A stretch of 64,000 nucleotides of DNA from Mycoplasma struthionis (GTDB lineage: Bacteria; Bacillota_I; Bacilli_A; Mycoplasmatales; Metamycoplasmataceae): the NCBI RefSeq assembly GCF_003855455.1, contig NZ_CP034044.1, positions 558,001 to 622,000 on the forward strand. Direction: 5' to 3'. Positions 30,101 to 40,514 of this stretch are shown in pieces; the stretch's first letter is position 1; every line of letters starts with the position of its first letter. The position numbers were made by a program, and so were the translations under genes. The notes under the pieces were generated by a model. It was not told the DNA's origin. It made no database searches and saw only the letters and a program-made list of their open reading frames with translations.

Positions 30101-32094
30101 ATGGATCAAAATAAAAAAATAATAGAAGAGATTTTAGAGCTTCAAGCTAAAATAAATACTTGAGATAATGCTTATTATAATTTAGATAATCCACTTGTTT
30201 CAGATGAAATTTATGACACTGAAATAAATAAATTAATTAAATTAGAAAATCAATATGGTCATTTATTAACTTTTGAACAACTAAATAACTCTCCAACTAA
30301 AAAAATAAATGCATCAGCTTCTGAAAATTTTGAAAAAGTCAAACATAATAAACCAATGCTTTCATTAAATAAAGCATATAGCATTGAAGAAATTCAAAAA
30401 TTTATTGATAATGTTAAAAAATTAAATAAACCTTTTAGCTTTTTTATTGAACCAAAAATTGATGGTTTATCAATTGCTGTAAAATATCAAAACGGCGTTT
30501 TAAAACAAGCTATAACAAGAGGAAATGGTTTAATAGGTGAAGATGTCACAGAAAATATAATGCAAATTTCTAGCATTCCTAAAAAAATAAATTATTTAAA
30601 TGATTTAGAAATAAGAGGGGAAGTTTTTTTAAGTATTTCAGAATTTAATAAACTAAATGAAGAGCTTAAAAAAGAAAATAAACCATTATTAGCAAATCCA
30701 AGAAATGCCGCAGCAGGAACACTAAGACAATTAAATCCTGAGATCGTTAAAAAGAGAAATTTATCAGCTTTTTTATATTATGTAATTGATCCTGAAAAAC
30801 ATAATTTAAAAACAATGCAAGAAAGTTTTTTATTTTTAAAACAATTAGGTTTTTTAATAACTAATGAATCAAAACATTTAACTAATATTTTAGAAATAGA
30901 AGAATTCAATAAAGAATTTAAAGAAAAAAATTAACTTTAGATTATGAAACCGATGGTATTGTTATAAAAATTAATGAATTTGAATTATATGAACTTTTAG
31001 GAAATACTGCTAAATTTCCACACCATGCTATTGCTTTTAAATATGAACCTGATATTGTTTCAACTAAATTAAAAAATATATTTATTACAGTAGGTAGAAC
31101 AGGTTTAGTTACATACAACGCTTTATTAGAAAAAGTGGAAATTTCAGGCTCATTAGTTGAATATGCAACATTGAATAATTTTCAATATATTAGCGATTTA
31201 AAAATTAATGTAGGCGATGAAGTTTATATTAAAAAAGCAGGAGAAATTATACCTTGTGTAATTGGCTTAGCTAAAGAAAATAATTCAGTTAGAGAGTTTA
31301 AAAAAATTTTATTGTGTCCTTTTTGTTTATCTTCATTAATAGACAGTGAAAGCGCATTAGAACAATATTGTCCTAATGAAAATTGTCCTGAGATTTTAAA
31401 AAGAAAATTAATTCACTTTGTTTCAAAAGAAGCAATGGATATTGTAACTTTAGGTGAAAAAAACATTGAAATCTTACAAAAATACAATCTAATTAATTCA
31501 ATTCAAGATATTTATAAGCTTAAAAATAATTTATCTGAAATGATTAAAATAAATCGCTTTGGAACTAAATCAAGTTTTAAAATGCTAGAAGCAATAGAAA
31601 ATTCAAGACAAAAAAATTTAAGTAATTTAATCTATGCTTTATCAATAAAATTAATAGGTGTTAAAGTAGCTAAATTTATAGCTTCAAAAGTTAAAAAATT
31701 AGAAAATTTATTAACTTTTGATTATGATAGCTTACTTGAATATAATGAAATAGGTGAAAAAATCGTTTATTCATTAAAAACATGAGTTCAAAATCAAAAA
31801 AATATTGATTTAGTTAATGACTTAATTGAACTTAATTTAAATTTAGAATATCAAGATGAAAATATAATTAATAAACTAGATCATCAAAGTTTTGTTATAA
31901 CTGGTACTTTATCTAAATCAAGAAAATATTTTGAAGATTTAATAATTAAAAATGGTGGTTTGATTTCAAGTGCTATATCTTCAAAAACCTCTTTTTTATT
32001 AAAAGGTGAAGATGCTGGCTCTAAACTAAATAAAGCTTTAAAATTAAATGTTAAAGTTATAGTAGAAGAAGAATTAATGAAAATGATTAGTTAA
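30101..32094 (+). CDS. ligA: NAD-dependent DNA ligase (frameshifted in this sequence)
   Basis: With one frameshift repaired the product is about 664 residues, normal for LigA. The adenylation domain has K-I-D-G with the nucleotide-accepting Lys at residue 119. The OB-fold segment, the Cys4 zinc finger (C-P-F-C...C...C), helix-hairpin-helix repeats and a C-terminal BRCT domain follow. As written, the first frame stops at 30932-30934 just after a seven-A run (30924-30930), while the next frame continues directly with L-D-Y-E-T-D-G-I-V-I-K. One more A restores the protein. LigA is essential, so a sequence error or ongoing slippage is more likely than a true knockout. Confidence 0.9.
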
Positions 32095-33416
32095 AAGATA
32101 ATTTAAAAAAATTAAAATAAAATTTATTCAAAAAAAATAATAATAAGAACTAACAATAGATATTTCAATTGTTAGTTTTTTTAATTCAAAAATTATTATT
32201 TTTAAAATTAAAAAATATAAATCTAAAGCTTTTTCAAAATAGAAAAATAAGCCGATATATAAATAACTAAAAAATAAAATAGGTAAAAATAAAAATTGAA
32301 AAAATAAACCTAGTATATTTATATAGTTTTGAAAAATTAATATATAACTATTTGCTATTAAAAAAATTAAAATGCTTAATATAATCTCTTTTAAAAAATT
32401 GTTTTTTAATTTTTTAAAAATATTATTTAATAAAAAATATTAAAAGTAATACCAAAAGACAAAATAAAAGTTAAATTGTAAATAATATTTAAATTTAAAA
32501 CAATAAAAACAAAAGTGTTTAATAAAAAAATATTTATAGTTTTAATTTTTATTTTTAAAAAATTTTTAAAAATATAAAAACTATTTAAAAATATTAAAGC
32601 TCTTAAAGCACTTAAAGAAAAATTTAATAAATATAGATAATAAAACAAGATTATTTCTGTTATTAAAAAAATAAAGAATTTATTAAATTTCAATTTCTTT
32701 AAAATGAAATTTAAAATTAAAAAAATTAAACCAAAGTGAAATCCGCTAATAGTAAATAAATGGCTTATATTTAGTTTTGATAAACTCAAATATAAATCTG
32801 AGTTTTTATTTGCAATATTAAATAAAATTAAATTTAAAAATTCTTTAGTATCTTTATTTTCATAAAATAAATTTATAAATGTTGCTCTTTTTAATATCTT
32901 AATTTCTTTAATATTATTTTTTAAAATTTCTAAATAAAAATTATTAGCTAATGAAAAATTATTGACTTCTTTAATTTTTGTTATTTTAGCTGAAATTTTT
33001 AAAAAATTTAAATGACTAAAGCTTTCATCGATTTTAATTTTAAAATCTACTAAAACGTTTTGATTATTTATATTAACTAATGTTTTAGATGCAAAAACTT
33101 TAATTATTTTTGCATCTTTATTTTCAATAACTAAATCTTGAAGCCGTTTAGTGTCTTGAAAGTTTAAAAAATTAAAAAATAAAACTATTAAAAAAATAAT
33201 TAAAAAACCTATTCAATATTTATAGTTAAAAAAATTTAAAAAACTTATTAAAGTTAAACAAATAATGGGCAATATTAAAGTTGTTTTTTTAAATAGCAAA
33301 ATTAAAAATATTAATATCAAACAAAATTCAAATATTAAATTTATAGAATAATGTGATTTTTTAGCTTGGCTAAAGTTTTTTCACCAACTAAAGGTATTTC
33401 TGAAATATCATTTCAT
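32074..33416 (-). CDS. comEC: ComEC-like competence membrane protein (frameshifted)
   Basis: The frame opens at ATG 33416 inside comEA, in a different frame, and overlaps it by 76 bases. The N-terminus is hydrophobic. A soluble loop follows and then H-L-F-T-I-S-G-F-H-F-G, the hallmark of the ComEC/Rec2 channel domain, with further spans. At a six-T run (coding strand; plus A6 at 32432-32437) the frame stops, and a second frame with more spans continues to 32074; one extra T would join them for about 447 residues. No metallo-beta-lactamase domain follows. The end overlaps ligA by 21 bases. It may import DNA, or be decaying. Confidence 0.75.
32148..32182 (+). terminator. Terminator of the ecf-ligA operon
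   Basis: The stem AACTAACAAT/ATTGTTAGTT is followed by a T-run; it lies inside the 3' coding end of the converging comEC. Confidence 0.8.
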
Positions 33417-33850
33417 GTAATATTGTTTCTTTTTTGTTTAATTAATAAAAATATTTTATTAGCAATGCTACTGCTTATATCCATTGCTTTTAAAATTTGA
33501 ACATTATTAATATTTGAAATTAAAATTTTAAAGTTATTTAAAAAAGGAATATGTATTTCTTGTTTATTTTTTAGAATTTCAGCTTTATTAAAATCTTTTA
33601 AATCAGCAAACGATAATAATTGAGCTTTAATTAATAAATCATTTAAATTACTTTTATTTTTTAAAGTATAAAAACCAGGATATAAAATAGCTCCTGTAAT
33701 TTTAACTTCTATATAATCATTTTTTATTTCGGCTTTATTAAATTCTTTTAAATTTCTTTTATATTTTTTTAAAACTAAAGTTGAAATTAAGGCAACTGAA
33801 GCAATTAAAAAACTTAAAGAAATAAATTTTAATTTATTAAATTTGCTCAT
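33341..33850 (-). CDS. comEA: ComEA-like DNA-binding protein
   Basis: The 169-residue protein has an N-terminal membrane span (about 9-28), an SLBB-like region (V-K-I-T-G-A-I-L-Y-P-G-F-Y-T-L, as in ComEA and polysaccharide export proteins), and C-terminal helix-hairpin-helix motifs: I-L-K-A-M-D-I-S-S-S-I-A and S-E-I-P-L-V-G-E-K-T-L-A. ComEA binds double-stranded DNA at the surface and hands it to ComEC, which follows directly here. AAGG precedes the ATG. One TGA is read as Trp. Confidence 0.8.
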
Positions 33851-33904
33851 ACCTTAATTATTAATTAGTATTTATTTTTAATTTAAAAGTTAAGAAAAAT
33901 AAAA

Positions 33905-33924
33905 GAAAAAATGCCGAAGCATTT
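33905..33924 (-). terminator. Short terminator of the YebC-family gene
   Basis: On the minus strand AAATGC-TTCG-GCATTT is followed by a T-rich run; it begins within the stop codon. Confidence 0.55.
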
Positions 33925-34657
33925 ATTCATTTGAAACTGCATTGTGTCAAACTTCTTGAATATCTTCATCATCTTCTAATAAAGATACAAATTGTTCTAT
34001 TTGTTCTAATTTTTCTGCATCTACTTCAGTATCTGAGTTTGAAATGTAAGTTACTTCAGCAGTTGTATAATTATCAATTTTAAAAGTTTCATCTAATGCT
34101 TGTTTTACTTTTTGAAATTTTGAAGGTTCTGTTAAAACAACATATAAACCATCTTCATTATAAAAGTCACTAGCCCCTGCTTCTAAAACAGTCATCATTA
34201 CATCTTCTTCATTTGCTAAATCAGCTGAAAATTCAATTAATCCTTTTTGATCAAAGACATAAGGAACAGTTCCTTGTTTTCCTAATTGACCGTTGTGTTT
34301 ATTGAAATAGTGTTTAATATTTGAAGATAAACGATTAAAGTTATCAGTTAAACAACTTACAACGAAATTAATTCCTCCATAAGCTGTTCCTGAATATAAA
34401 TAACCTTGAAAATTAGCACCTTCTTTTGAACCACCTGCTACTTTTGCGATTGCTTTTTCAATATTTGCTTTAGGCATTGATTTTGCTTTAGCTTTTGCTA
34501 TTGCTAATTTTAATGCTGGGTTAGATTCAGGGTCAGGGCCTCCTAATGTTGCAGCGACAATGATTTCTTTTGAAAATTTTTGAAACATTACGCCTCTTTT
34601 AGCATCTTGAGCTGCTTTATGATGTTTATTTGTTGCTCATTTTGAATGTCCTGACAT
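33923..34657 (-). CDS. YebC/PmpR-family protein
   Basis: The 244-residue protein starts M-S-G-H-S-K-W-A-T-N-K-H-H-K, with a TGA-encoded Trp, which is the family hallmark; G-G-P-D-P-E-S-N-P-A-L and the A-K-S-M-P-K-A-N-I segment follow. The long YebC form is linked to transcriptional control in some bacteria, and recent work ties YebC-family proteins to relief of polyproline stalling, so a role beside EF-P is possible. The ATG at 34657 has AAGGAG upstream; an ATG further in would lose the signature. Confidence 0.92.
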
Positions 34658-34717
34658 ATTTTCTCCTTATTATAATAAAAAATTATACCAAATAAAGGCT
34701 AAAAAAGTAATTTAAGT

Positions 34718-34723
34718 TATAAT
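34718..34723 (+). promoter_or_regulatory. -10 box of holA; leaderless start
   Basis: TATAAT ends 7 bases before ATG 34731 with no ribosome site. Confidence 0.55.
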
Positions 34724-34730
34724 AAATAAT

Positions 34731-35686
34731 ATGAAAATTATTAAAGGTGAAGAGTTATATTTAATTGAAAGTGAAGTTAATAAAATTGTTGAATTAGCTA
34801 AAAAAAATGATGCTAATTTAGAAATAATTACCTTTAATGAAACAGTTGATTTAGAAGAACTTTCAAACCAACTTTTCAGTAATGATTTTTTTAATAATAA
34901 TAAAATTTTTGTTTTAAAAAATCTTTTACTTTTTAAAAAATTAACTAAGGAAGTTGATAAACAAGATGCAATTGAGTTAATTGATTTATTAAAAAAAGCA
35001 AAAGAAATGCATGAAATTTTAATAGTTTTAGAACTACAAAAAAATGAAGAAAGTTCTTTAAATCAATACTATAAAGAACTTTTAAAAGATTCTGAAATTA
35101 TAAATTTTGATAAATTAAAAGAAAAAGAAATTTATTCATTTCTTTTAAACTACATTTCAAAAAAGGTGCTGAAATAAATAAAGAAACATTATTTGATTTA
35201 ATTGCTAATATGCCAAGTGATTTAACAATATTAACAAAAGAAATTGATAAAATGCTTTTATTAAATAATGAAATTGATAAAAAAGCAATTGAAAATAACA
35301 ACTTTTTTAGATCAAGCAATGTCGAATTTGCCCTGCAAGATGCTTTATTAAAAAAACAATCTAAGGCAATTTTAATTAAAAAAATAAAAGAACAAGTTGA
35401 TTTAGGAAATCCTATTATTAAAATATTTTCTCAAATTAATAATATTTTTATTCAAGCTAAAAAAATTGCTATTTTAAAAAACTATTACTCAAATGAAGAT
35501 ATATCAAAAAAATTAAATATGCATATTTATCGTTTATCTTTATTTATTGATTTTGTTAAAAAAACATCAATAGCCAAAATAAATGAATTAATAAAAAAAA
35601 TGACTGAAATTGATATTGATTTTAAAAGAGGTTATATTTCAGAAGAAATACTTTTAAATAAAGTTACACTAGAATTAATTAAATAG
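34731..35686 (+). CDS. holA: DNA polymerase III delta subunit (frameshifted)
   Basis: The repaired product is about 318 residues, typical for HolA, the clamp-loader subunit that opens the sliding clamp. It begins M-K-I-I-K-G-E-E-L-Y-L-I, close to the usual F-L-Y-G-E-D-x-F-L-I start, and has the central A-K-E-M-H-E-I-L-I-V-L and later L-T-I-L-T-K-E-I-D-K-M motifs. The first frame stops at 35175-35177 soon after a six-A run (35159-35164), while the next frame continues with G-A-E-I-N-K-E. One additional A restores it. The gene is essential in other bacteria. Confidence 0.8.
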
Positions 35687-35695
35687 GAGAATAAA

Positions 35696-37230
35696 ATGAT
35701 ACAAAATAAAAGAATATTTTTATATGATCTAAAACTTGAAACATTTTATGACTCAAATGATTCTGGTTATGGTGATTTTAATGGTTTAAAACAAAAAATT
35801 GATTATTTAACTTTTTTAGATGTAAATTGTGTTGCAATTGAAGATATTTTAAAACATTATGAAAATAAATTTGAATTAGAAAAAGTAAATTTTAATTATG
35901 GTTCAATTGAAGATTTTAAAGAACTAAAAAAAGCTTTAGATTTAAAAAATATTGATTTAGCTATAACTTTAAATTTAACTAAAATTAAACAATCAGCAAC
36001 AAATTTAAATAATTATGAAAATTTATATAGAAAAGCAAATCTAGAAAAAACTCAAGAATTAACCATTTTAGACACTTATATAAAAAATGAAAATAAATAT
36101 TTAAATTTAAATACTATTGCAAGCTTTGTTGAAGAATTTAAAAAAGTAATTAATTTTTATAACAACTTAAATATTCAAACATTGATTTTAGAAGACTTTG
36201 ATTTTTTAATTGAAGATAAAAAATTAAATAAACAAAATAGATTTCAATTTTTAGTAGATATTTTTAAAATAGTTAAAAAATAAATGTAAATATAAAAGTC
36301 ATTTTAAAAAGCCATAAATTCAAAAAAGAAGCTTATTTATCTTTAATTAAATTTAATGAAAAATTCAATTGTTTTGATTATCTTTATTTAACACATTTAT
36401 CTTTAAATAATTTAAATACACATTTAAAATGAGCTCAAAAAATGCCTTTAAATTATCAAGAATTATTTAATCAATTTAAATTATTTATAAATCAAAGTAA
36501 TGTTATTTTAGCTTTAGGATCTGATCAAGTTGGAAGAATAACTTCAAGATGAGGAAGCGAAAACAGTTATTTATTTGAAGCTATAAAAACATTCAATATC
36601 TTTTTAATGTCGTCTAAAAATTCAATTGCTATTTATTATGGTGATGAATTTGGTATTTTAAGAGCAAAAATTCCTATTAATTATCAGTTTAATAACCCTG
36701 ATTTTAATGAAGAAAAACGTTTTATTCAAACAAAAAACATTTCAAAAGAAACATATTATTTAGCACAATCATATCAAAATAAATGAACCTCACATACATG
36801 AATGGCTTGAAATAATTCATATTGCTCAGGCGCTTCAAACAGAGGAAACGGCAATATCTTTAATTCAATTGATTTTCAAAATAATAATGTTGAAAATCAA
36901 CTAAACAATAAATATAGTGCTTTAAACTTCTTTAAAAAATCAATAAGATTTATATTCTATAAATACAAAGATTTCTTTTTAGATCAAAATACAAAAATAG
37001 AATATGATTTTTCAAAAGAAGGATATATAAAAATATTCCATAAAAATTTAATACAAGATAAAAGCATTATTTTTATTATTAATTTATCTAAAAATTCTTT
37101 AAGATCAAATCATTATGACAATAATTACAAAATTCTTTTAACAACATATGCTAATAAATTTTATGCTTCAATTCCTGAATTTTTAATGCCTTATGAATCT
37201 CTTGTTTTGATTTCAGAAAGAAAACAATAA
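35696..37230 (+). pseudogene. Degenerate GH13-like protein (catalytic residues lost, frameshifted)
   Basis: The repaired protein would have 511 residues with an alpha-amylase-like layout: L-Y-D-L-K-L-E-T-F-Y-D-S-N-D near the start (compare W-W-K-E-A-V-V-Y-Q-I-Y-P-R-S-F), G-Y-G-D-F-N-G-L, a Y-Y-G-D-E-F-G-I motif and a W-x-x-x-x-W-N-N-S-Y-W segment matching R-T-P-M-Q-W-D. The catalytic Asp and Glu motifs and the N-H-D-Q histidine-aspartate are not conserved (G-S-D-Q remains). A six-A run (36275-36280) ends the first frame; one more A joins the next. AGGAG precedes the ATG. It is probably not an active glucosidase. It follows holA by 9 bases. Confidence 0.65.
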
Positions 37231-37279
37231 AAATTTTAAAAATATATATAATTGAAAATATAGAAAAGAAAGGTAAAAT

Positions 37280-37849
37280 ATGAATTATTTAAACTTAGCA
37301 GAAGAAACAGCTTTAGAAACACAAACAGGTTCTTCTCAAACAGGACAAATTGCAGCGTATGTTTTATTATCATTAATTATATTAGCGGTTATTGGATATA
37401 TAATTTGAAAAATAATTCGTTCAAGAATTATGAAGAAAAAAACAAAACTAGCTGAACAAAAAAGAGAACAAAAAATTCAGAATTTATATTTTGAATACAT
37501 TGCAACAATTAATGAAATAATTAGATATACAGAAAAAGAACTTGAGAATTTCCAAGTAAGTATTGGACAAGTTAAAATGGGTCAAATTAAACAAGGTGCT
37601 TATAATTTATTGTTTAAATTAATTAGTCGTGATGACTTTGCTTCATCATTTATAAGCAACGATATTTATAAAGATTTTGTTTTAAAATGTGAAATATTAA
37701 CAGCAACACCATGTAATTTATGAAAAACAAAAGCAAGTGAAGTTTTAGAATTTTTTAAAGATCAAGAAAAATTAATCACTGAAACAGAAGAAGTAGCAAA
37801 ATCACGTGCTTTAGCTAAAAAAAGTATAGAAGAAAAATTTTATGAATAA
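37280..37849 (+). CDS. Membrane protein of unknown function, upstream of pgsA
   Basis: The 189-residue protein has an exposed N-terminal stretch rich in Thr, Ser and Gln, one membrane span (about 26-48) and a basic, helical cytoplasmic domain of about 140 residues, including R-S-R-I-M-K-K-K-T-K. TGA-encoded Trp residues occur at two points. I do not recognise a family. It overlaps pgsA by 8 bases, so the two are translated together; a role in membrane or lipid homeostasis is only a guess. AAGAAAGG precedes the start. Confidence 0.7.
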
Positions 37850-38522
37850 TCAAAAAACAACTAAGTTTGGTTTAGCAAACTGATTAACTATTATAAGAAT
37901 ATTGTTAATGATTCCTTTTTTAATAACAATGACCATTTCATATGTTTATGTTATTGAATATAATACTGTTTTTCATTACGATAAATTAACAATTGTTAGT
38001 GAAAACCCACATAAAGAATTATTAGCAGCTTTACACTGAACTAACTTTATAATTTTTTCATTAGCCATGATAACAGATTTTATTGATGGCTGATATGCAA
38101 GAAGAACTAAAACAGTTTCAAATTTTGGAAAAATATTTGATCCAATTGCTGATAAGGTTGCAACAGTTTTAATGCTAGTTTATTTAGCAATCATGAGATT
38201 TACATTTTTCCCAATAGTAATAATATTTAGTTTAAGAGATATTCTAGTTGATGGCGCTAGAATTTATGCAATCAAAAAAAATATAACAGTACAAGCTAAC
38301 TGATGAGGTAAAGCTAAAACTATAGTAGTTTCATTTTCATTAGTATTTTTATCTGTTGCTGGTCCTTGATTAGCAAGTCCTACATTAGTAAATAATTCAA
38401 ATTTAATTACTTTTTATTTAAATATTCCTTTAATTATTGGTGCTGTTTTATCAGTTATTAGTGGAATTATATATATGAAAAAATATTTAAAAAATATTAC
38501 AAAAGAAGCACTTATAAAATAA
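37842..38522 (+). CDS. pgsA: CDP-diacylglycerol-glycerol-3-phosphate 3-phosphatidyltransferase
   Basis: The 226-residue multi-span enzyme makes phosphatidylglycerophosphate, the precursor of phosphatidylglycerol and cardiolipin. The CDP-alcohol phosphatidyltransferase signature D-x2-D-G-x2-A-R-x8-G-x3-D-x3-D is present as D-F-I-D-G-W-Y-A-R-R followed by G-K-I-F-D-P-I-A-D-K. The N-terminus N-W-L-T-I-I-R-I matches PgsA. A longer extracellular loop after the first span is unusual. The start overlaps the previous gene. Confidence 0.92.
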
Positions 38523-38590
38523 TATTTATTTTAAAAAACAAAATAAATTGACTTTAAGGTTATAAAAATTGTGCAAATTTAGAAAAGCTT

Positions 38591-38624
38591 TTGCTTTTTT
38601 TTTTTTTTATAATAGGTATATAAT
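38591..38624 (+). promoter_or_regulatory. Promoter with a T14 tract upstream of the surface lipoprotein
   Basis: TTGC is followed by 14 T residues (38595-38608), then two TATAAT boxes at 38608-38613 and 38619-38624, about 32 bases before the ATG. Depending on the -10 used, the tract lies in or beside the -35/-10 spacer, so slippage would change promoter strength. Confidence 0.6.
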
Positions 38625-38655
38625 TATCGTACAAATTATATATATAGAAAGAAGT

Positions 38656-40025
38656 ATGTATGTCAATAAAAAGAAGATAAGTGTTTTATTATTAACAATT
38701 TCTGCTCCGACTATAGCAATTGCACCAGCTTTAATGGCAGCAGCATGTCAAAGCGGAAATAGCAAAACAAATGAAAAGAAAAATGAAGACAACAAAAAGA
38801 ATTTAGCCGATGAAGCTAAAAAAGAAGAAGAGGAAAGAGTAAAAGCTAATACAGCTAAAATAGAAAAAATTGAAGCTAAAAAGAAGAAATTAAAGGTCTA
38901 AAAACAAAAATAGATAGTATTGTTAAAGAATCTGATCCAGTTGAAGTTAAAAATGCTAAAAAATACGTAATTGCAACTTTAAGCGCTTTACCAGGAGTCA
39001 AAGAAGCATTTGCTTTAATAGCAGAAGCAAAATTAAGTCCAAGTTCTCAAAATTCTCTAGTTGATGAAAAAGAAACAGCTGTAAATTCAAAATTAGAAGA
39101 GGCAAAAAAATTAATTGGAACTAAATCTTTAGAATTGACAGTAGTTGCTGTTAAATCTGCAGATGAAACACCAGTGCCTACTTTAAATGGTAATTTAAAA
39201 GCTGTAGCAACTGGTGTAAAAACTGTTTTAGAAGATCAATTAACACCTACAACTCAATTAGATGCAGCTATTGCTAAAATTGATGAATTAAAAAAATTAA
39301 GTGCTCAAATGGCAACACCAGAAAATATGAACTTAGATTCAAAACTTGATTTAGCAGTTAAGGCTCAAGTTTTATTCCAAGAAATTTTAAAAGGAGTTCA
39401 GGATGCTTCACAAGAAATTTCAACAGATAAACCAGAAATATTGGAAGCAAAGAAAACTGAAATTAAGAAAATTAGAGAATCTAAAAAAGAAGTAAAATCA
39501 ATAAAAGATTCTGTAACTTTACCTATTAATTCAGAAAATATTACTGATAATGCTGGAAATGCCGTTTTAAATGCAGTATTAACATCAGATCCAAACATTG
39601 CTTCTGCTTTAGCTACTTTAGATGAATTAGAAACAGTTAAAAATACTAAAGAAGAGTTAACAAAGAAAGACAAAACAATTAAAGAAAAAATTCAAAAAGC
39701 AAAAGATGCAATTAAATCAGCAACATCTAAACTTGTTGATAGCTCTATAAAAAACATTGAAACTGCTGCTAACCCACAATTAAACAATATGACTATCAAA
39801 CAATATCTAGAAGTTGTAAAGAAAGCCGTAGGAAACAATGAAAAAGGCAAGAAGATGATAAAAGAAGCAGAAGAAGATATTAAAAAATTAGAAGCTAAAA
39901 AAGAAATGATAGCAACCATTAACGGGGAAACAGACTACAAAAAACAAATTGCAGCCGCTTCAGAAGTTTCAAAACTATTCCAAAAAATTCTAAAAAATCT
40001 TCAAGATGCAGCTTTTGCTCAATAA
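38656..40025 (+). CDS. Surface lipoprotein, Vaa-like, with a slippable A tract (currently out of frame)
   Basis: The N-terminus is a lipoprotein signal with lipobox M-A-A-A-C (Cys31). A Lys/Glu-rich stretch and long helical repeats follow, about 456 residues if in frame. The first frame ends at TAA 38899-38901. The second has a stop at 38877 and then runs open to 40023, so the shift must lie between; the A5 at 38878-38882 fits, one more A giving A-K-K-E-E-I-K-G-L. Two segments repeat: F-Q-E-I-L-K-G-V-Q-D-A and F-Q-K-I-L-K-N-L-Q-D-A. M. hominis Vaa has such cassettes and switches by an A-tract frameshift, so this may be its OFF state. Identity with Vaa is inferred. Confidence 0.7.
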
Positions 40026-40070
40026 AATAAAACATATTAAAAATATATAAAAACAACAAACAAAAAAATG

Positions 40071-40103
40071 AAAAAGTCTTAGGAAGAACCTAAGACTTTT
40101 TTT
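40071..40103. terminator. Bidirectional terminator between the lipoprotein and the cysteine-rich gene
   Basis: The 13-bp stem AAAAAGTCTTAGG/CCTAAGACTTTTT has A and T runs on both sides. Confidence 0.9.
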
Positions 40104-40133
40104 GCACAGTTAAATTTTTTATCTAACATTTAG

Positions 40134-40286
40134 TTATTTTTTTGAACAAGAACAGGTTTTTTCTTTAGAACATGAACTTTTGCATTTGCATTCTTCTTTT
40201 GAAGTACAACTGCAAGCTTTTTCTTTTTGACAACCACATGCTTTTAATTCTTGATTAGAGCATGCGCTTTTATTACAGCATCCCAT
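40134..40286 (-). CDS. Tiny cysteine-rich (metallothionein-like) protein
   Basis: This 50-residue protein has 12 Cys, in a C-C start (M-G-C-C) then C-x-C pairs (A-C-G-C, A-C-S-C, E-C-K-C, T-C-S-C) spaced by Lys/Glu/Ser. The frame is clean from ATG 40286 to TAA 40134-40136, with a strong AAAAGGGGG ribosome site 5-9 bases upstream. That composition is typical of metallothioneins, which bind Zn, Cu or Cd through thiolates, but I know no named mollicute family for it. It is transcribed convergently with the lipoprotein gene and divergently from rpmG. A metal-buffering or redox role is an inference. Confidence 0.75.
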   Translation of the reverse strand: MGCCNKSACSNQELKACGCQKEKACSCTSKEECKCKSSCSKEKTCSCSKK

Positions 40287-40453
40287 ATAAACCCCCTTTT
40301 GATTGTTTTTTAATTTGTAACTGTGCGACTTAATGATAATACTTTTTTATTGATAAAATAAAAAAATAAAAATTTAATTTATTTATATTTAAAAATAAAA
40401 GCATTTAGTATTTAAAAAGCTTATCTTAATTTTAATAATTAACTAAAATATTG

Positions 40454-40459
40454 TATAAT
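40454..40459 (+). promoter_or_regulatory. -10 box of rpmG-pepP
   Basis: TATAAT lies 55 bases upstream of rpmG in the divergent gap with the cysteine-rich gene. Confidence 0.5.
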
Positions 40460-40514
40460 TAATAATATTAATTTAATATACAAAATAAAGCTTTATTTTA
40501 AATAGGAGGTACTT

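Noticed and set aside
39398-39919. Minus-strand frames opposite the lipoprotein
   Set aside because: Shadow frames of a repetitive helical coding region; no starts with ribosome sites.
40300-40450. Possible small RNA in the gap before rpmG
   Set aside because: Only AT-rich sequence and promoter-like boxes are seen, with no stable fold or terminator.
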